Shown here in pieces: positions 7,087 to 13,305 of a stretch of 32,535 nucleotides of DNA (within the stretch, counting starts at the first letter, position 1; the number at the start of each line of letters is the position of its first letter). Under the pieces are notes generated by a model. The model had not been told where the DNA came from and searched no databases. It was given only the letters and a program-made list of their open reading frames with translations. The translations under genes were made by a program, and so were the position numbers. The stretch is taken from the NCBI GenBank assembly GCA_964501265.1, contig CAZCSK010000027.1, forward strand, positions 1 through 32,535, in the 5' to 3' direction. This DNA is from CAZCSK01 sp964501265. GTDB lineage: Bacteria; Actinomycetota; CADDZG01; JAHWKV01.

Positions 7087-7272
7087 CTAGTCCTCCGAGG
7101 GCTTCTCGGTTGCCTCGTCCTTTGTCGGTTCTTCGTCTAGCCCCTTCTTGAACTCTCCTTTGGCTTTGCCAAGCGAGCGCGCGAACTCGGGCAGTTTCTT
7201 GGCGCCGAAGAGCAGGACGATCACTCCAAGAATCAGAAGCAACTCAGGTCCTCCAAAACCAGCCGGTCCCAT
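7087..7272 (-). CDS. tatA: twin-arginine translocase subunit TatA
   Basis: 61 residues, the pore-forming Tat subunit that moves folded proteins across the membrane. The N-terminus carries a short membrane helix (about 9-24, PELLLILGVIVLLFG). The hinge FGAKKLPEFARSLGKAKGEF follows as an amphipathic helix, then an acidic tail ending in EKPSED. This is the classical TatA/E pattern. It starts 13 bp after the stop of the luciferase-like gene, so it is probably co-transcribed with it. No tatC is in the window. Confidence 0.93.
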   Translation of the reverse strand: MGPAGFGGPELLLILGVIVLLFGAKKLPEFARSLGKAKGEFKKGLDEEPTKDEATEKPSED

Positions 7273-7285
7273 TTCTAGCCTCCAG

Positions 7286-8203
7286 TCAGTTGACCAGCGG
7301 GACTACTTCCCGCATGAAGTCTTCCACCGCAACGGGGTCGCAAATCTGAAACGGTAAAAGTCCAAAACTAAGGATAACCTCCTCGACGCCCAACGCTTCG
7401 AACTGACTTACTCGGGCTGCAATCTCGTCGGGCAACCCGCCTAGTTTGTTCTGCCTCCAGTCATCGAAATCCGGAGCCCCGGCCCCCCGCGGCCCCGCCT
7501 CCACGTACGCCTTCCACCGGGAGGCCAGTTGAGATGCGTCGAGTCCCAGGCAGCAATACAGGCCAACGGACTTGGAGATCTTGTCAGGATCGCGCCCGGC
7601 CGCGGCCGCGGCCCGATTGAGCAACTCGATCCTGCCGCGAAGATCCTCGGGCTTCCACGCCCAGACAGTGTTGAATCCATCAGCATGCCTGGCAGCCAGC
7701 CTGACGACGCGGTCGCCCTTTCCTCCGACAATGATTGGAACGGCGGCGTTCATCCTTTTGATGGTTTTGATTGAATCAGCAAGCTTGTTTATCCGGACCC
7801 CGGCCCGCTCGAAGGCAATACCGGCCGCCTGGTATTCGGGTTCATACCAGCCGGCCCCCATGCCCAGGACCAAACGCCCCCCGGAAATGGCGTTGATCGT
7901 TTCGGCCATCTTCGCCAGGACCGCGGGGTGCCGAAGATCGTTGCACGCAACGAGCGAACCGATCCCCACTCGCCGAGTGGACGCAGCCAGGGCGGCCAGC
8001 GTCGTGAAACATTCCATCGCGTTTTGCCTGGTTTCCGCGCCGCCGTAGCGCCCAAGATCCAAGAACAGATGGTCGGATAACCAAACCGAGTCAAATCCCA
8101 GGTCTTCGGCTTTCTGGGCCCAATCCTTGATGGGCCCCCAGTCGATAGGCCCCGAGCCGGGAAGGCTGAAGTCGTACTGAGGAAGAGCCAACCCGAACTT
8201 CAA
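7286..8203 (-). CDS. luciferase-like (LLM class, probably F420-dependent) oxidoreductase
   Basis: 305 residues from a TTG at 8203. A longer frame reaches 8290 but overlaps the upstream gene and lacks family sequence, so the start is placed at FGLALPQYDF. The TTG overlaps the upstream TGA (TTGA). Family features are LGFDSVWLSDHLF (about 38-50), a segment reading RVGIGSLVACNDLRHPAVLA, the signature SGGRLVLGMGAGWYEPEY, and PIIVGGKGDRVVRLAARHADGFN, which form the TIM-barrel flavin/F420 site. In actinobacteria most such proteins use coenzyme F420, so that cofactor is inferred. The substrate is unknown. It forms a unit with the DUF302 gene upstream and tatA downstream. Confidence 0.88.
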   Translation of the reverse strand: MKFGLALPQYDFSLPGSGPIDWGPIKDWAQKAEDLGFDSVWLSDHLFLDLGRYGGAETRQNAMECFTTLAALAASTRRVGIGSLVACNDLRHPAVLAKMAETINAISGGRLVLGMGAGWYEPEYQAAGIAFERAGVRINKLADSIKTIKRMNAAVPIIVGGKGDRVVRLAARHADGFNTVWAWKPEDLRGRIELLNRAAAAAGRDPDKISKSVGLYCCLGLDASQLASRWKAYVEAGPRGAGAPDFDDWRQNKLGGLPDEIAARVSQFEALGVEEVILSFGLLPFQICDPVAVEDFMREVVPLVN

Positions 8204-8595
8204 GGTTGCTCCAGCGCGCGGGCGGCTTCTTCGAAGGCGGCCTGAAGGGCCTGCTTGGCAGTCTCGGCAGTCACATCGCCTGCGCTCCATCCCTCAAGAC
8301 CTTGCGTCGGATCGAGCCCCGCGATAACAGTGCTCCCTTCGTCTTCGTAAACTACGACGTTTAGAGCGAGGTGGTCGCCGACATCGAGCCCCTCACCCCC
8401 AAGGTTGGCGGCGGCAATTAAGCGCTCCCAAACTCCCATGAACAGATGCTGGCGGCCCTTCCCGGCCCCCATCTGGGGCGCGGGCATCTCGGAGAGGATT
8501 CGTATTCCGTGTGCACGAAGCGCCACGCGTGTCATCGTCACGGCTTGATCGAACGGCGCCGAAACGCGAAGCCCAAGCCCATAGTCTTCTTCCAT
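8200..8595 (-). CDS. DUF302-family protein
   Basis: 131 residues. The pattern APFDQAVTMTRVALRAHGIRILSEM at the N-terminus and LALNVVVYEDEGSTVIAGLDP near residue 90 matches the DUF302 fold, small soluble proteins of unknown biochemical role. The central segment (GVWERLIAAANLGGEGLDVG) corresponds to the region where most members read 'ILGACNPPLA'; the Cys-Asn-Pro-Pro is missing here, so it is a divergent member. It is the first gene of a DUF302-LLM-tatA run and is divergent from the formimidoyltransferase gene, only 34 bp away. Confidence 0.72.
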   Translation of the reverse strand: MEEDYGLGLRVSAPFDQAVTMTRVALRAHGIRILSEMPAPQMGAGKGRQHLFMGVWERLIAAANLGGEGLDVGDHLALNVVVYEDEGSTVIAGLDPTQGLEGWSAGDVTAETAKQALQAAFEEAARALEQP

Positions 8596-8629
8596 CTGCG
8601 ACCTATGCTAAACGGGTGAAAGGACTTTA

Positions 8630-9574
8630 ATGCTCGTGTGCGTTCCGAACTTCTCGTTCGGCCCCGGCCCCACCCGATTCGGGGGGTTCGCAGCTTCTGA
8701 CGCGCCGGAATCAAATCAAATGGCCGCTGCTACACCCCCCGGCCCCCCATCCTCGCTCGCCGACCACGTTTCTTCGGTGGCCAGGCGTCGTGGGGCCAGC
8801 ATCCTCGACGTTCATTCAGATCCCGATCACAACCGCACCGTAATCACCCTTGCCCAACAGGCCGAGGGAATAGTTGAATCGGTGGTGGCGGCCGCCGAGG
8901 TAGCCTTTGAATTTGTTGACATCAACACCCACGTCGGCGTGCATCCCCGATTGGGGGTCGCCGACGTAATCCCTTTCGTTCCGGTCGGCGACGCCTCAAT
9001 GGACGATGCGATCAAAGCCGCCCTGGACTGCGCCGAGCGCCTTCACGCCGAGACAGGTATCCCCTGCTTTCTTTATGAAGCCGCTGCGCGGCCCGGCCGT
9101 CCAAGAGATCTTCCTGCAATTAGGAAGGCCGCATTCAAGGGGCTTGTCCCAGATATTGGCGAACCCCGGCCTCACCCGACGCTCGGCGTGACGGTCGTCG
9201 GAGCAAGAACGCCACTCGTCGCCTACAACGTCCGCCTCGAGTCTCGCGATTTTTCAGTTGCCCGCCGGATTGCCCGCGCCATCCGTGGGCCACACGTTCG
9301 CGCCCTCGGTTTCGAATTGGCAAGCAAAGAGTCGGTCCAGGTTTCATGCAATCTAACGTCACCCGGAGAGACAACAATCGGCGACGTCCACGACGCCATC
9401 CGGGCGATGGCCTCCGAACTGGGTGTCGCGATCGCGGACGCGGAGGTGGTCGGCCTCGTAACATTCAATTCGATCACCGGACGCGACTACGCCTCGTTGG
9501 GACTCTCCGCAGCGCCAAAGATTTTGGAGGACGAGGTGAGGCAAAGAAAAGACCGAGCGCGACACCCGATTTGA
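8630..9574 (+). CDS. glutamate formimidoyltransferase with an inserted N-terminal segment
   Basis: Transfers the formimino group between formimidoyl-glutamate and tetrahydrofolate in histidine breakdown or folate one-carbon metabolism. 314 residues. Motifs are MLVCVPNFS (1-9), LDVHSDPDHNRTVITL (59-74) with the catalytic His67, NTHVGVHPRLGVADVIPFVP, and a C-terminal domain with VQVSCNLTSP and AEVVGLVTFNS. In homologues about 28 residues separate NFSEG from DVHSD; here there are about 51. The excess is the segment GGFAASDAPESNQMAAATPP, encoded by the 63-bp palindromic element at 8679-8741. The usual Glu of NFSEG is Phe here. The start is ATG with aaagga upstream. No hut genes or cyclodeaminase domain are present. 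Confidence 0.9.
   Translation: MLVCVPNFSFGPGPTRFGGFAASDAPESNQMAAATPPGPPSSLADHVSSVARRRGASILDVHSDPDHNRTVITLAQQAEGIVESVVAAAEVAFEFVDINTHVGVHPRLGVADVIPFVPVGDASMDDAIKAALDCAERLHAETGIPCFLYEAAARPGRPRDLPAIRKAAFKGLVPDIGEPRPHPTLGVTVVGARTPLVAYNVRLESRDFSVARRIARAIRGPHVRALGFELASKESVQVSCNLTSPGETTIGDVHDAIRAMASELGVAIADAEVVGLVTFNSITGRDYASLGLSAAPKILEDEVRQRKDRARHPI
8679..8741 (+). repeat. 63-bp palindromic mini-element, copy B, in frame in the formimidoyltransferase gene
   Basis: It begins tcggggggttcgcagc, identical over 16 bases to copy A, and ends gctgctacaccccccg, with the ends forming an imperfect inverted repeat. Codons 17-38 are affected, and it is exactly the length of copy A. Both copies are read in the same orientation and phase, giving GGFAA...AATPP in both proteins. 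The family alignment known to me needs none of this segment. Confidence 0.78.
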
Positions 9575-9621
9575 TCGGCGGCCGTGCTCGGCCTTTAGAA
9601 ACGTCATGCGGTGCAAACAAG

Positions 9622-9705
9622 TTACTTCTTCTTCTTTGAAGTCTTCTTCTTGGCGGGTTTGCGTGCTGCGGTCTTCTTCTTAGCCGCCTTTTTCTTAGCT
9701 GCCAT
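9622..9705 (-). CDS. 27-residue Lys/Ala-rich basic peptide
   Basis: An ATG at 9705 opens a 27-codon frame ending in TAA: MAAKKKAAKKKTAARKP then AKKKTSKKKK. About 15 residues are Lys or Arg and there is no acidic residue. A strong Shine-Dalgarno (gggaggggg) lies about 9 nt upstream, which argues for real translation. The KAAKKK repeats resemble the Lys-rich tails of actinobacterial HU (HupB) and histone H1-like proteins, so nucleic-acid binding is a reasonable guess. It stands alone, 45 bp downstream of whiB on the same strand, and may be co-transcribed with it. Confidence 0.6.
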   Translation of the reverse strand: MAAKKKAAKKKTAARKPAKKKTSKKKK

Positions 9706-9750
9706 CTAGTCACCCCCTCCCATCACGTATGGAATGGTTGAGCCCGAAAG

Positions 9751-9987
9751 CTAGGACGCCAGTTTGCGAAGCCTGCGCCGCTCCCGCTCACTCGTTCCGC
9801 CCCAAATCCCGAATTGCTCTCGGTTTGCCAGGGCGTAACGCAGACACTCCGTCTTGACAGAACAATCCCGGCAAACTGCCCGCGCTGCCTTGGAGGATCC
9901 CCCGCGCTCGGGAAAGAAAATTTCAGGATCGACTTGAAGGCAGCGCGCGCCAACTTGCCACGTAAGACCCGTTTGAATGATCGGCAT
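9751..9987 (-). CDS. WhiB-family iron-sulfur transcriptional regulator
   Basis: 78 residues. WhiB-like proteins are confined to Actinobacteria and their phages. They bind a [4Fe-4S] cluster that senses redox or NO and partner with the principal sigma factor. All four cluster cysteines are present in the family spacing: Cys16, Cys39, Cys42 and Cys48 (CRDCSVKTEC). GIWGG (60-64) and the basic helix SERERRRLRK follow, which form the turn and DNA-binding region. The start is ATG at 9987, with ggaga 8 nt upstream. A strong promoter with an operator-like palindrome over the -10 lies about 60-100 bp upstream. The subclass (WhiB1-7) cannot be assigned here. Confidence 0.95.
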   Translation of the reverse strand: MPIIQTGLTWQVGARCLQVDPEIFFPERGGSSKAARAVCRDCSVKTECLRYALANREQFGIWGGTSERERRRLRKLAS

Positions 9988-10040
9988 GTTCGTTCTCCGT
10001 GAACTCCCTCGGCCTTCCCCAACCGGTTAAAGCCAGGCTG

Positions 10041-10062
10041 AGAATTACAACCCGGTAATTCT
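10041..10062. promoter_or_regulatory. operator-like palindrome overlapping the whiB -10
   Basis: AGAATTAC-aacccg-GTAATTCT, perfect 8-bp arms with a 6-nt spacer. It overlaps the -10 hexamer of the whiB promoter (10058-10063) and the presumed transcription start. A dimeric repressor bound here would block RNA polymerase. The protein is unidentified; WhiB autoregulation is possible but WhiB sites are usually not palindromic. Confidence 0.6.
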
Positions 10063-10088
10063 AGCACTGTAGTTCGCGTCTAAGTCAA
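10058..10088 (-). promoter_or_regulatory. sigma-A type promoter of whiB
   Basis: On the minus strand the -35 TTGACT is at 10088-10083 and the -10 TAGAAT at 10063-10058. The spacer is 19 nt and a TGC extension stands immediately before the -10. The spacer is slightly long, but the extended -10 compensates. The expected start near 10051 leaves a leader of about 63 nt before the whiB ATG. Confidence 0.6.
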
Positions 10089-10117
10089 GAAGTTTTTTTC
10101 CGTTGGCAAAAGGTGGA

Positions 10118-10543
10118 TCAGCCCTCCAGAACCCTATCCACAGCTTCAGTCAGAGCAGTAGGGTCCGTCAACGGCTTGATTAGGACCTGGGCGGCACCCG
10201 CCTGTTGGCACAGCCAAACATCCTGCGTCCGTTCGCACAACATCAAAATGCGAGTTACCGCCGAGGTGGGACTCTCTTGGAGCAGGCGAGCCAGGGAGAA
10301 GCCTCCAGGATGAAGGTCGATAACGGCGACATCGAAGTGGGTTGTCTGCACGGCGCGCTGCGCGTCCCGCGTGTTGGCCGATACATGAATTTCAAATCGG
10401 CCCTCGGGCAGCGCGAGCGCGGCCTGGTGAATCTGGGTATCCCCCGAAGCGATATGAACCGAAACAAGCCTGCCCGACGTCACGGGTTGAATCCTGACCA
10501 AAAACTTGTCCGCGAGCAAACCGTAACTTTTGGATGCTCCCAA
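10118..10543 (-). CDS. single-domain response-regulator-like protein, degenerate receiver
   Basis: 141 residues from a TTG with an aaggga-type ribosome-binding site. From about residue 25 it follows the CheY-like pattern: beta-1 VSVHIASGD, beta-3 FDVAVIDLHPGG with the phospho-acceptor Asp, beta-4 TRILMLCE and beta-5 AAQVLIKPLTDP with the conserved Lys-Pro. The acidic pair after beta-1 that binds Mg2+ is reduced to a single Asp, so phosphorylation may be weak or absent. No output domain or histidine kinase is nearby. It is 130 bp upstream of whiB and on the same strand, but whiB has its own promoter in the gap. Confidence 0.72.
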   Translation of the reverse strand: MGASKSYGLLADKFLVRIQPVTSGRLVSVHIASGDTQIHQAALALPEGRFEIHVSANTRDAQRAVQTTHFDVAVIDLHPGGFSLARLLQESPTSAVTRILMLCERTQDVWLCQQAGAAQVLIKPLTDPTALTEAVDRVLEG

Positions 10544-10574
10544 ACGTTTCCCTTAATACGATGGGAGAAAATCG

Positions 10575-10901
10575 ATGATTTCAGTGAAAACCCGCTGCGA
10601 TTCATGCGGAACGGTTGCGGTCGATCCGGCAAACCTTCAGATTCATCTCGAAGACGAACCGATGAGCTTTTACTCGGGCGCCTGCCCATCGTGCGGCAGG
10701 GTCCTGGGCGGAACTGTCGGAACGCCGGATGCCTTTAGGCTATGCGGTTACGGCGCTGCGATCTCACCCGTTGGGTTTTCTAATGAGCTTCTGGAACACC
10801 CAACTGGACGAAGGTTCACGCCCGACGACCTGATCGACTTTCACCAGCTGCTGGGGTCCGACGACTGGTTCGTTCGACTAGAGGAAACTGTTAGTCCTTA
10901 G
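10575..10901 (+). CDS. small zinc-ribbon protein, unknown
   Basis: 108 residues, ATG with gggag upstream. Two Cys pairs, CDSC (8-11) and CPSC (about 37-40), are spaced like a zinc ribbon, followed by a short alpha/beta region rich in acidic residues. No catalytic motif is visible. It is divergent from the receiver-like gene (31-bp gap) and convergent with the Fe-S carrier gene, sharing overlapping stop codons at 10898-10901. Its role is unknown. Confidence 0.7.
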   Translation: MISVKTRCDSCGTVAVDPANLQIHLEDEPMSFYSGACPSCGRVLGGTVGTPDAFRLCGYGAAISPVGFSNELLEHPTGRRFTPDDLIDFHQLLGSDDWFVRLEETVSP

Positions 10902-11260
10902 TGAAACGACTCCCCGCACGCGCAACTGCCCTGGGCGTTCGGGTTGTTGATCGTAAAACCTGACTGCTCAAGCCCTTCCATCCAGTCGAGTTCGGCCCCC
11001 TTTAGATATGGGGCGGACATACGATCTACTCGAACTTCCACACCTTCAAGAGCGGTGATGACGTCACCGTCCATCTTGCGGTCGTCGAAGTAGAGAGCGT
11101 ATCGAAGACCGGAGCAGCCACCAGGCTGCACGGCGATCCGCAAGGAAAAGTCTGCGTTGTCCTCCTTCGCCAGCAACTCGGCCACTTTGGTGGCAGCAGT
11201 GGCGCTTAGCCCTATGGAAGAAGCGGGTGCCTCGGTTACAACCTCGGTGATCGTTTCCAT
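10898..11260 (-). CDS. erpA: A-type iron-sulfur cluster carrier (ErpA/IscA/HesB family)
   Basis: 120 residues. Members carry Fe-S clusters from assembly scaffolds to target apo-proteins. All three cluster cysteines are present: Cys49 in PGGCSGLRY, and Cys113 and Cys115 in the C-terminal GSCACGESF. NNPNAQGSCACG is the actinobacterial ErpA-like ending. An acidic 15-residue leader precedes the fold. A good Shine-Dalgarno (ggaagga) precedes the ATG. No isc or suf genes are close. Likely clients in this window include LipA, the ferredoxin, KorB and WhiB. Confidence 0.92.
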   Translation of the reverse strand: METITEVVTEAPASSIGLSATAATKVAELLAKEDNADFSLRIAVQPGGCSGLRYALYFDDRKMDGDVITALEGVEVRVDRMSAPYLKGAELDWMEGLEQSGFTINNPNAQGSCACGESFH

Positions 11261-11327
11261 TGCTTCTTCCTTCCTGCCGATTTAGGTCGAATTAAAGGAT
11301 ACCGCGATTCCCTTTCAAGCGTGTCAT

Positions 11328-11519
11328 CTACAGGTGGTGGATCAACCAGTCGGCCCCCAATCCGGCTGCCGCACCGGCAGCCAGGAGTAACGAAGTCTTA
11401 AACGCCGGCAATTTGAGTCCCATTGGGTCTCCCAGAAGCGGACGGATCAGGCCAAGGAACGCCACCGCTATCGCCGGCAGGAAAAGCAGCAGGGCCAATA
11501 CGTGAAAGATCTGGTGCAT
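11328..11519 (-). CDS. small two-helix membrane protein downstream of moeA
   Basis: 63 residues from the ATG at 11519; a TTG one codon upstream is also possible. Two hydrophobic stretches (about 2-26 and 41-60) are joined by a short loop, GDPMGLKLPAF. The ATG shares a base with the moeA TGA (TGATG), so translation is coupled to moeA. I do not recognise the family. Confidence 0.6.
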   Translation of the reverse strand: MHQIFHVLALLLFLPAIAVAFLGLIRPLLGDPMGLKLPAFKTSLLLAAGAAAGLGADWLIHHL

Positions 11520-12736
11520 CAAAACAAGTGAACGGAAACATGCGCGCCGGCTTCGAGTACTTCTACGTTTTCCTCAATCTCAATGAAGCCGTCCGCTTCA
11601 CTGAGCGCAGTAATAGAGGAAGACCCCTTTCCAATGGGCATGGCCTGGCCACCTTCAAGTTTGACTGGAAGAAACTCGTACCTTCCGATGGCCGACGGGT
11701 GTTTGCGCGACAGTTTGGCTCCCACGGACCGATCTATGCTCGTCACGTTCATCGCCCGTTTCAAGTACGGCCTGATGAAGACGTAGTAGTCGGAAAGCGC
11801 CGACATCGGATAACCCGGAAGGCCGATCATCATCCGCTCGTGTCCCTCCTTGCCTGCAACGCCAAGAACGAGAGGTTTGCCGGGCTTGACCGCGACGCCG
11901 TGAATCAGGAGTTTGCCCACCGCCGAAAAGGCTTCCACGACCAAGTCACCGCGGCCAAGACTCGATCCTCCCGACAATATGACCAGATCGGATTCGACTG
12001 CAGCCCGGCGCAAAACATCGACCAGCGCGTCCAAGTCGTCGGCCACCACGCCCAAACGTTTAACAACGCATCCATCGGAGATCAACGCAGCACGCAATGT
12101 GGACGAGTTGATGTCGAAGACCTTGCCCTCGGTAAGAGCGGACCCATCGGCGATGAGTTCGGGGCCGGTTGAAAAGAGAGTGACTCTGGGCTTTGCAAAA
12201 ACTTTCGCTGTCCTCATGCCGATTGCGGCGAGTGCTCCCAAGTGACGAGGCTCCAATACCGTACCTGCCCTCAGAACGCGATCTCCCTTCCTAATGTCGG
12301 ATCCAACGCCAATCGTGTTTTCGCCGGGCGAAACGGGCTTACGAACCAACACATTTTCGCCGGCAGGATCCGTGTTTTCGACCATCACGACCGCGTCGGC
12401 ACCCTCGGGCAACGCCGCGCCGGTCGCAATCTCAACACAACGGCTCTCGCCTGCGCGCGCGGTGGAAGGCTGGCCCGGAGTGACTGCGTCCGCTACATCA
12501 AGTGGGATGGGGCTTAAGTCCTTTGCGCCGAAAGTGTCGGCGGCGACAACGGCATACCCGTCCATCGCGGCTTTTACGAAATGGGGAACGTCGATCGCTG
12601 AAGTCACATCGACGGCGAGGACGCGTCCCAATGCCTGATCCAGGTCCACTTCCTCAGGGCCAAGTTGGGGAAGATGCGCGAACAAAACGTCCAATGCTTC
12701 GCCCATGTCTGCGAGTCGGCCGAACCCTTGCTTCAA
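11519..12736 (-). CDS. moeA: molybdopterin molybdenumtransferase MoeA
   Basis: Inserts molybdate into adenylylated molybdopterin, the last step of Mo-cofactor synthesis. About 405 residues from a TTG at 12736 that overlaps the upstream TGA (TTGA) and has a purine-rich gggcgagg before it. The longer open frame to 12922 runs through the upstream gene and is not family sequence. Motifs are AAMDGYAV near residue 42, EIATGAALPEGADAVVMVE, GSDIRKGD, LFSTGPEL, FDINSSTLRA, VILSGGSSLGRGD, VAVKPGKPL and IGLPGYPMSAL, in normal order and spacing. GSSLGRGD is the variant of the common GGVSVGDYD motif. It is coupled with both neighbours. Confidence 0.95.
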   Translation of the reverse strand: MKQGFGRLADMGEALDVLFAHLPQLGPEEVDLDQALGRVLAVDVTSAIDVPHFVKAAMDGYAVVAADTFGAKDLSPIPLDVADAVTPGQPSTARAGESRCVEIATGAALPEGADAVVMVENTDPAGENVLVRKPVSPGENTIGVGSDIRKGDRVLRAGTVLEPRHLGALAAIGMRTAKVFAKPRVTLFSTGPELIADGSALTEGKVFDINSSTLRAALISDGCVVKRLGVVADDLDALVDVLRRAAVESDLVILSGGSSLGRGDLVVEAFSAVGKLLIHGVAVKPGKPLVLGVAGKEGHERMMIGLPGYPMSALSDYYVFIRPYLKRAMNVTSIDRSVGAKLSRKHPSAIGRYEFLPVKLEGGQAMPIGKGSSSITALSEADGFIEIEENVEVLEAGAHVSVHLF

Positions 12737-13065
12737 CCCTCGCCCTTCGCGAACCATTGTTCGAGTTCCTCGGCGGTGGGGGCTTCGGTGGGCGCCTCTG
12801 GGGCACCCCTTAGATTCAGACTCTTGGGGTACCCGACGACTGCGGCGTCGTAATGTGGAATAGCGAGCTTTTTGCAAAAGGCGCTGGCCTGGCCAGGGTC
12901 TGCGACGGCAGCCCGGGCCCAATTGCCCAGTCGATCAACCAGCAAGAGCGACGGAGACTTAGTCGTCGTTTTCGGTTCCAGGTATCCCTCGACGCCAACA
13001 TGCGTCTCCGCAAATTCCTGCAGCACACGCAGATCCGCACGCTTGAACTTATCGAAGATCGCCAT
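12733..13065 (-). CDS. uncharacterised 110-residue protein upstream of moeA
   Basis: Starts MAIFDKFKRADLRVLQEFAE. A compact N-terminal domain (1-85) is followed by an Ala/Pro/Glu linker (GAPEAPTEAPTAEE) and a short acidic helix with WF. There is no signal peptide or metal motif. Translation is coupled to moeA by the TTGA overlap, which suggests a related function. TAAGAT lies 7 nt before the ATG with no ribosome-binding site, so the transcript may be leaderless. The family is not recognised. Confidence 0.65.
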   Translation of the reverse strand: MAIFDKFKRADLRVLQEFAETHVGVEGYLEPKTTTKSPSLLLVDRLGNWARAAVADPGQASAFCKKLAIPHYDAAVVGYPKSLNLRGAPEAPTEAPTAEELEQWFAKGEG

Positions 13066-13072
13066 CCGTCCA

Positions 13073-13078
13073 ATCTTA
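13073..13078 (-). promoter_or_regulatory. possible -10 element for leaderless transcription of the moeA operon
   Basis: On the minus strand TAAGAT is followed by 7 nt (tggacgg) and then the ATG at 13065. The start site would fall on or next to the ATG. No -35 is evident. Confidence 0.35.
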
Positions 13079-13305
13079 GTGCTTGCCCGAACATCGGTAC
13101 CCTTCCACGCTCCTAGCTTGTCATCTGCCCGTGGATCCGGGCAAAAATTGCCGGGGGTGGGGCCCAGTGCGTCTTTGGGCTTTCTGTCAGTGACCGATTG
13201 TACGATTCGGAGTTGAGATTTGTTCGCGCACTTACTTTCGAGTCGCTGGCGGTCTTGCTACGCTTACTCTGCGCTTCCCCGCTGACGCTATATGTGAGGT
13301 GACTG

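Noticed and set aside
12774..12810. Possible fourth copy of the palindromic element in the gene upstream of moeA (gggggcttcggtgggcgcct)
   Set aside because: Only about 12 of 15 bases match one stretch of the left arm, with gaps elsewhere. Low-complexity Ala/Pro/Glu coding could give the same.
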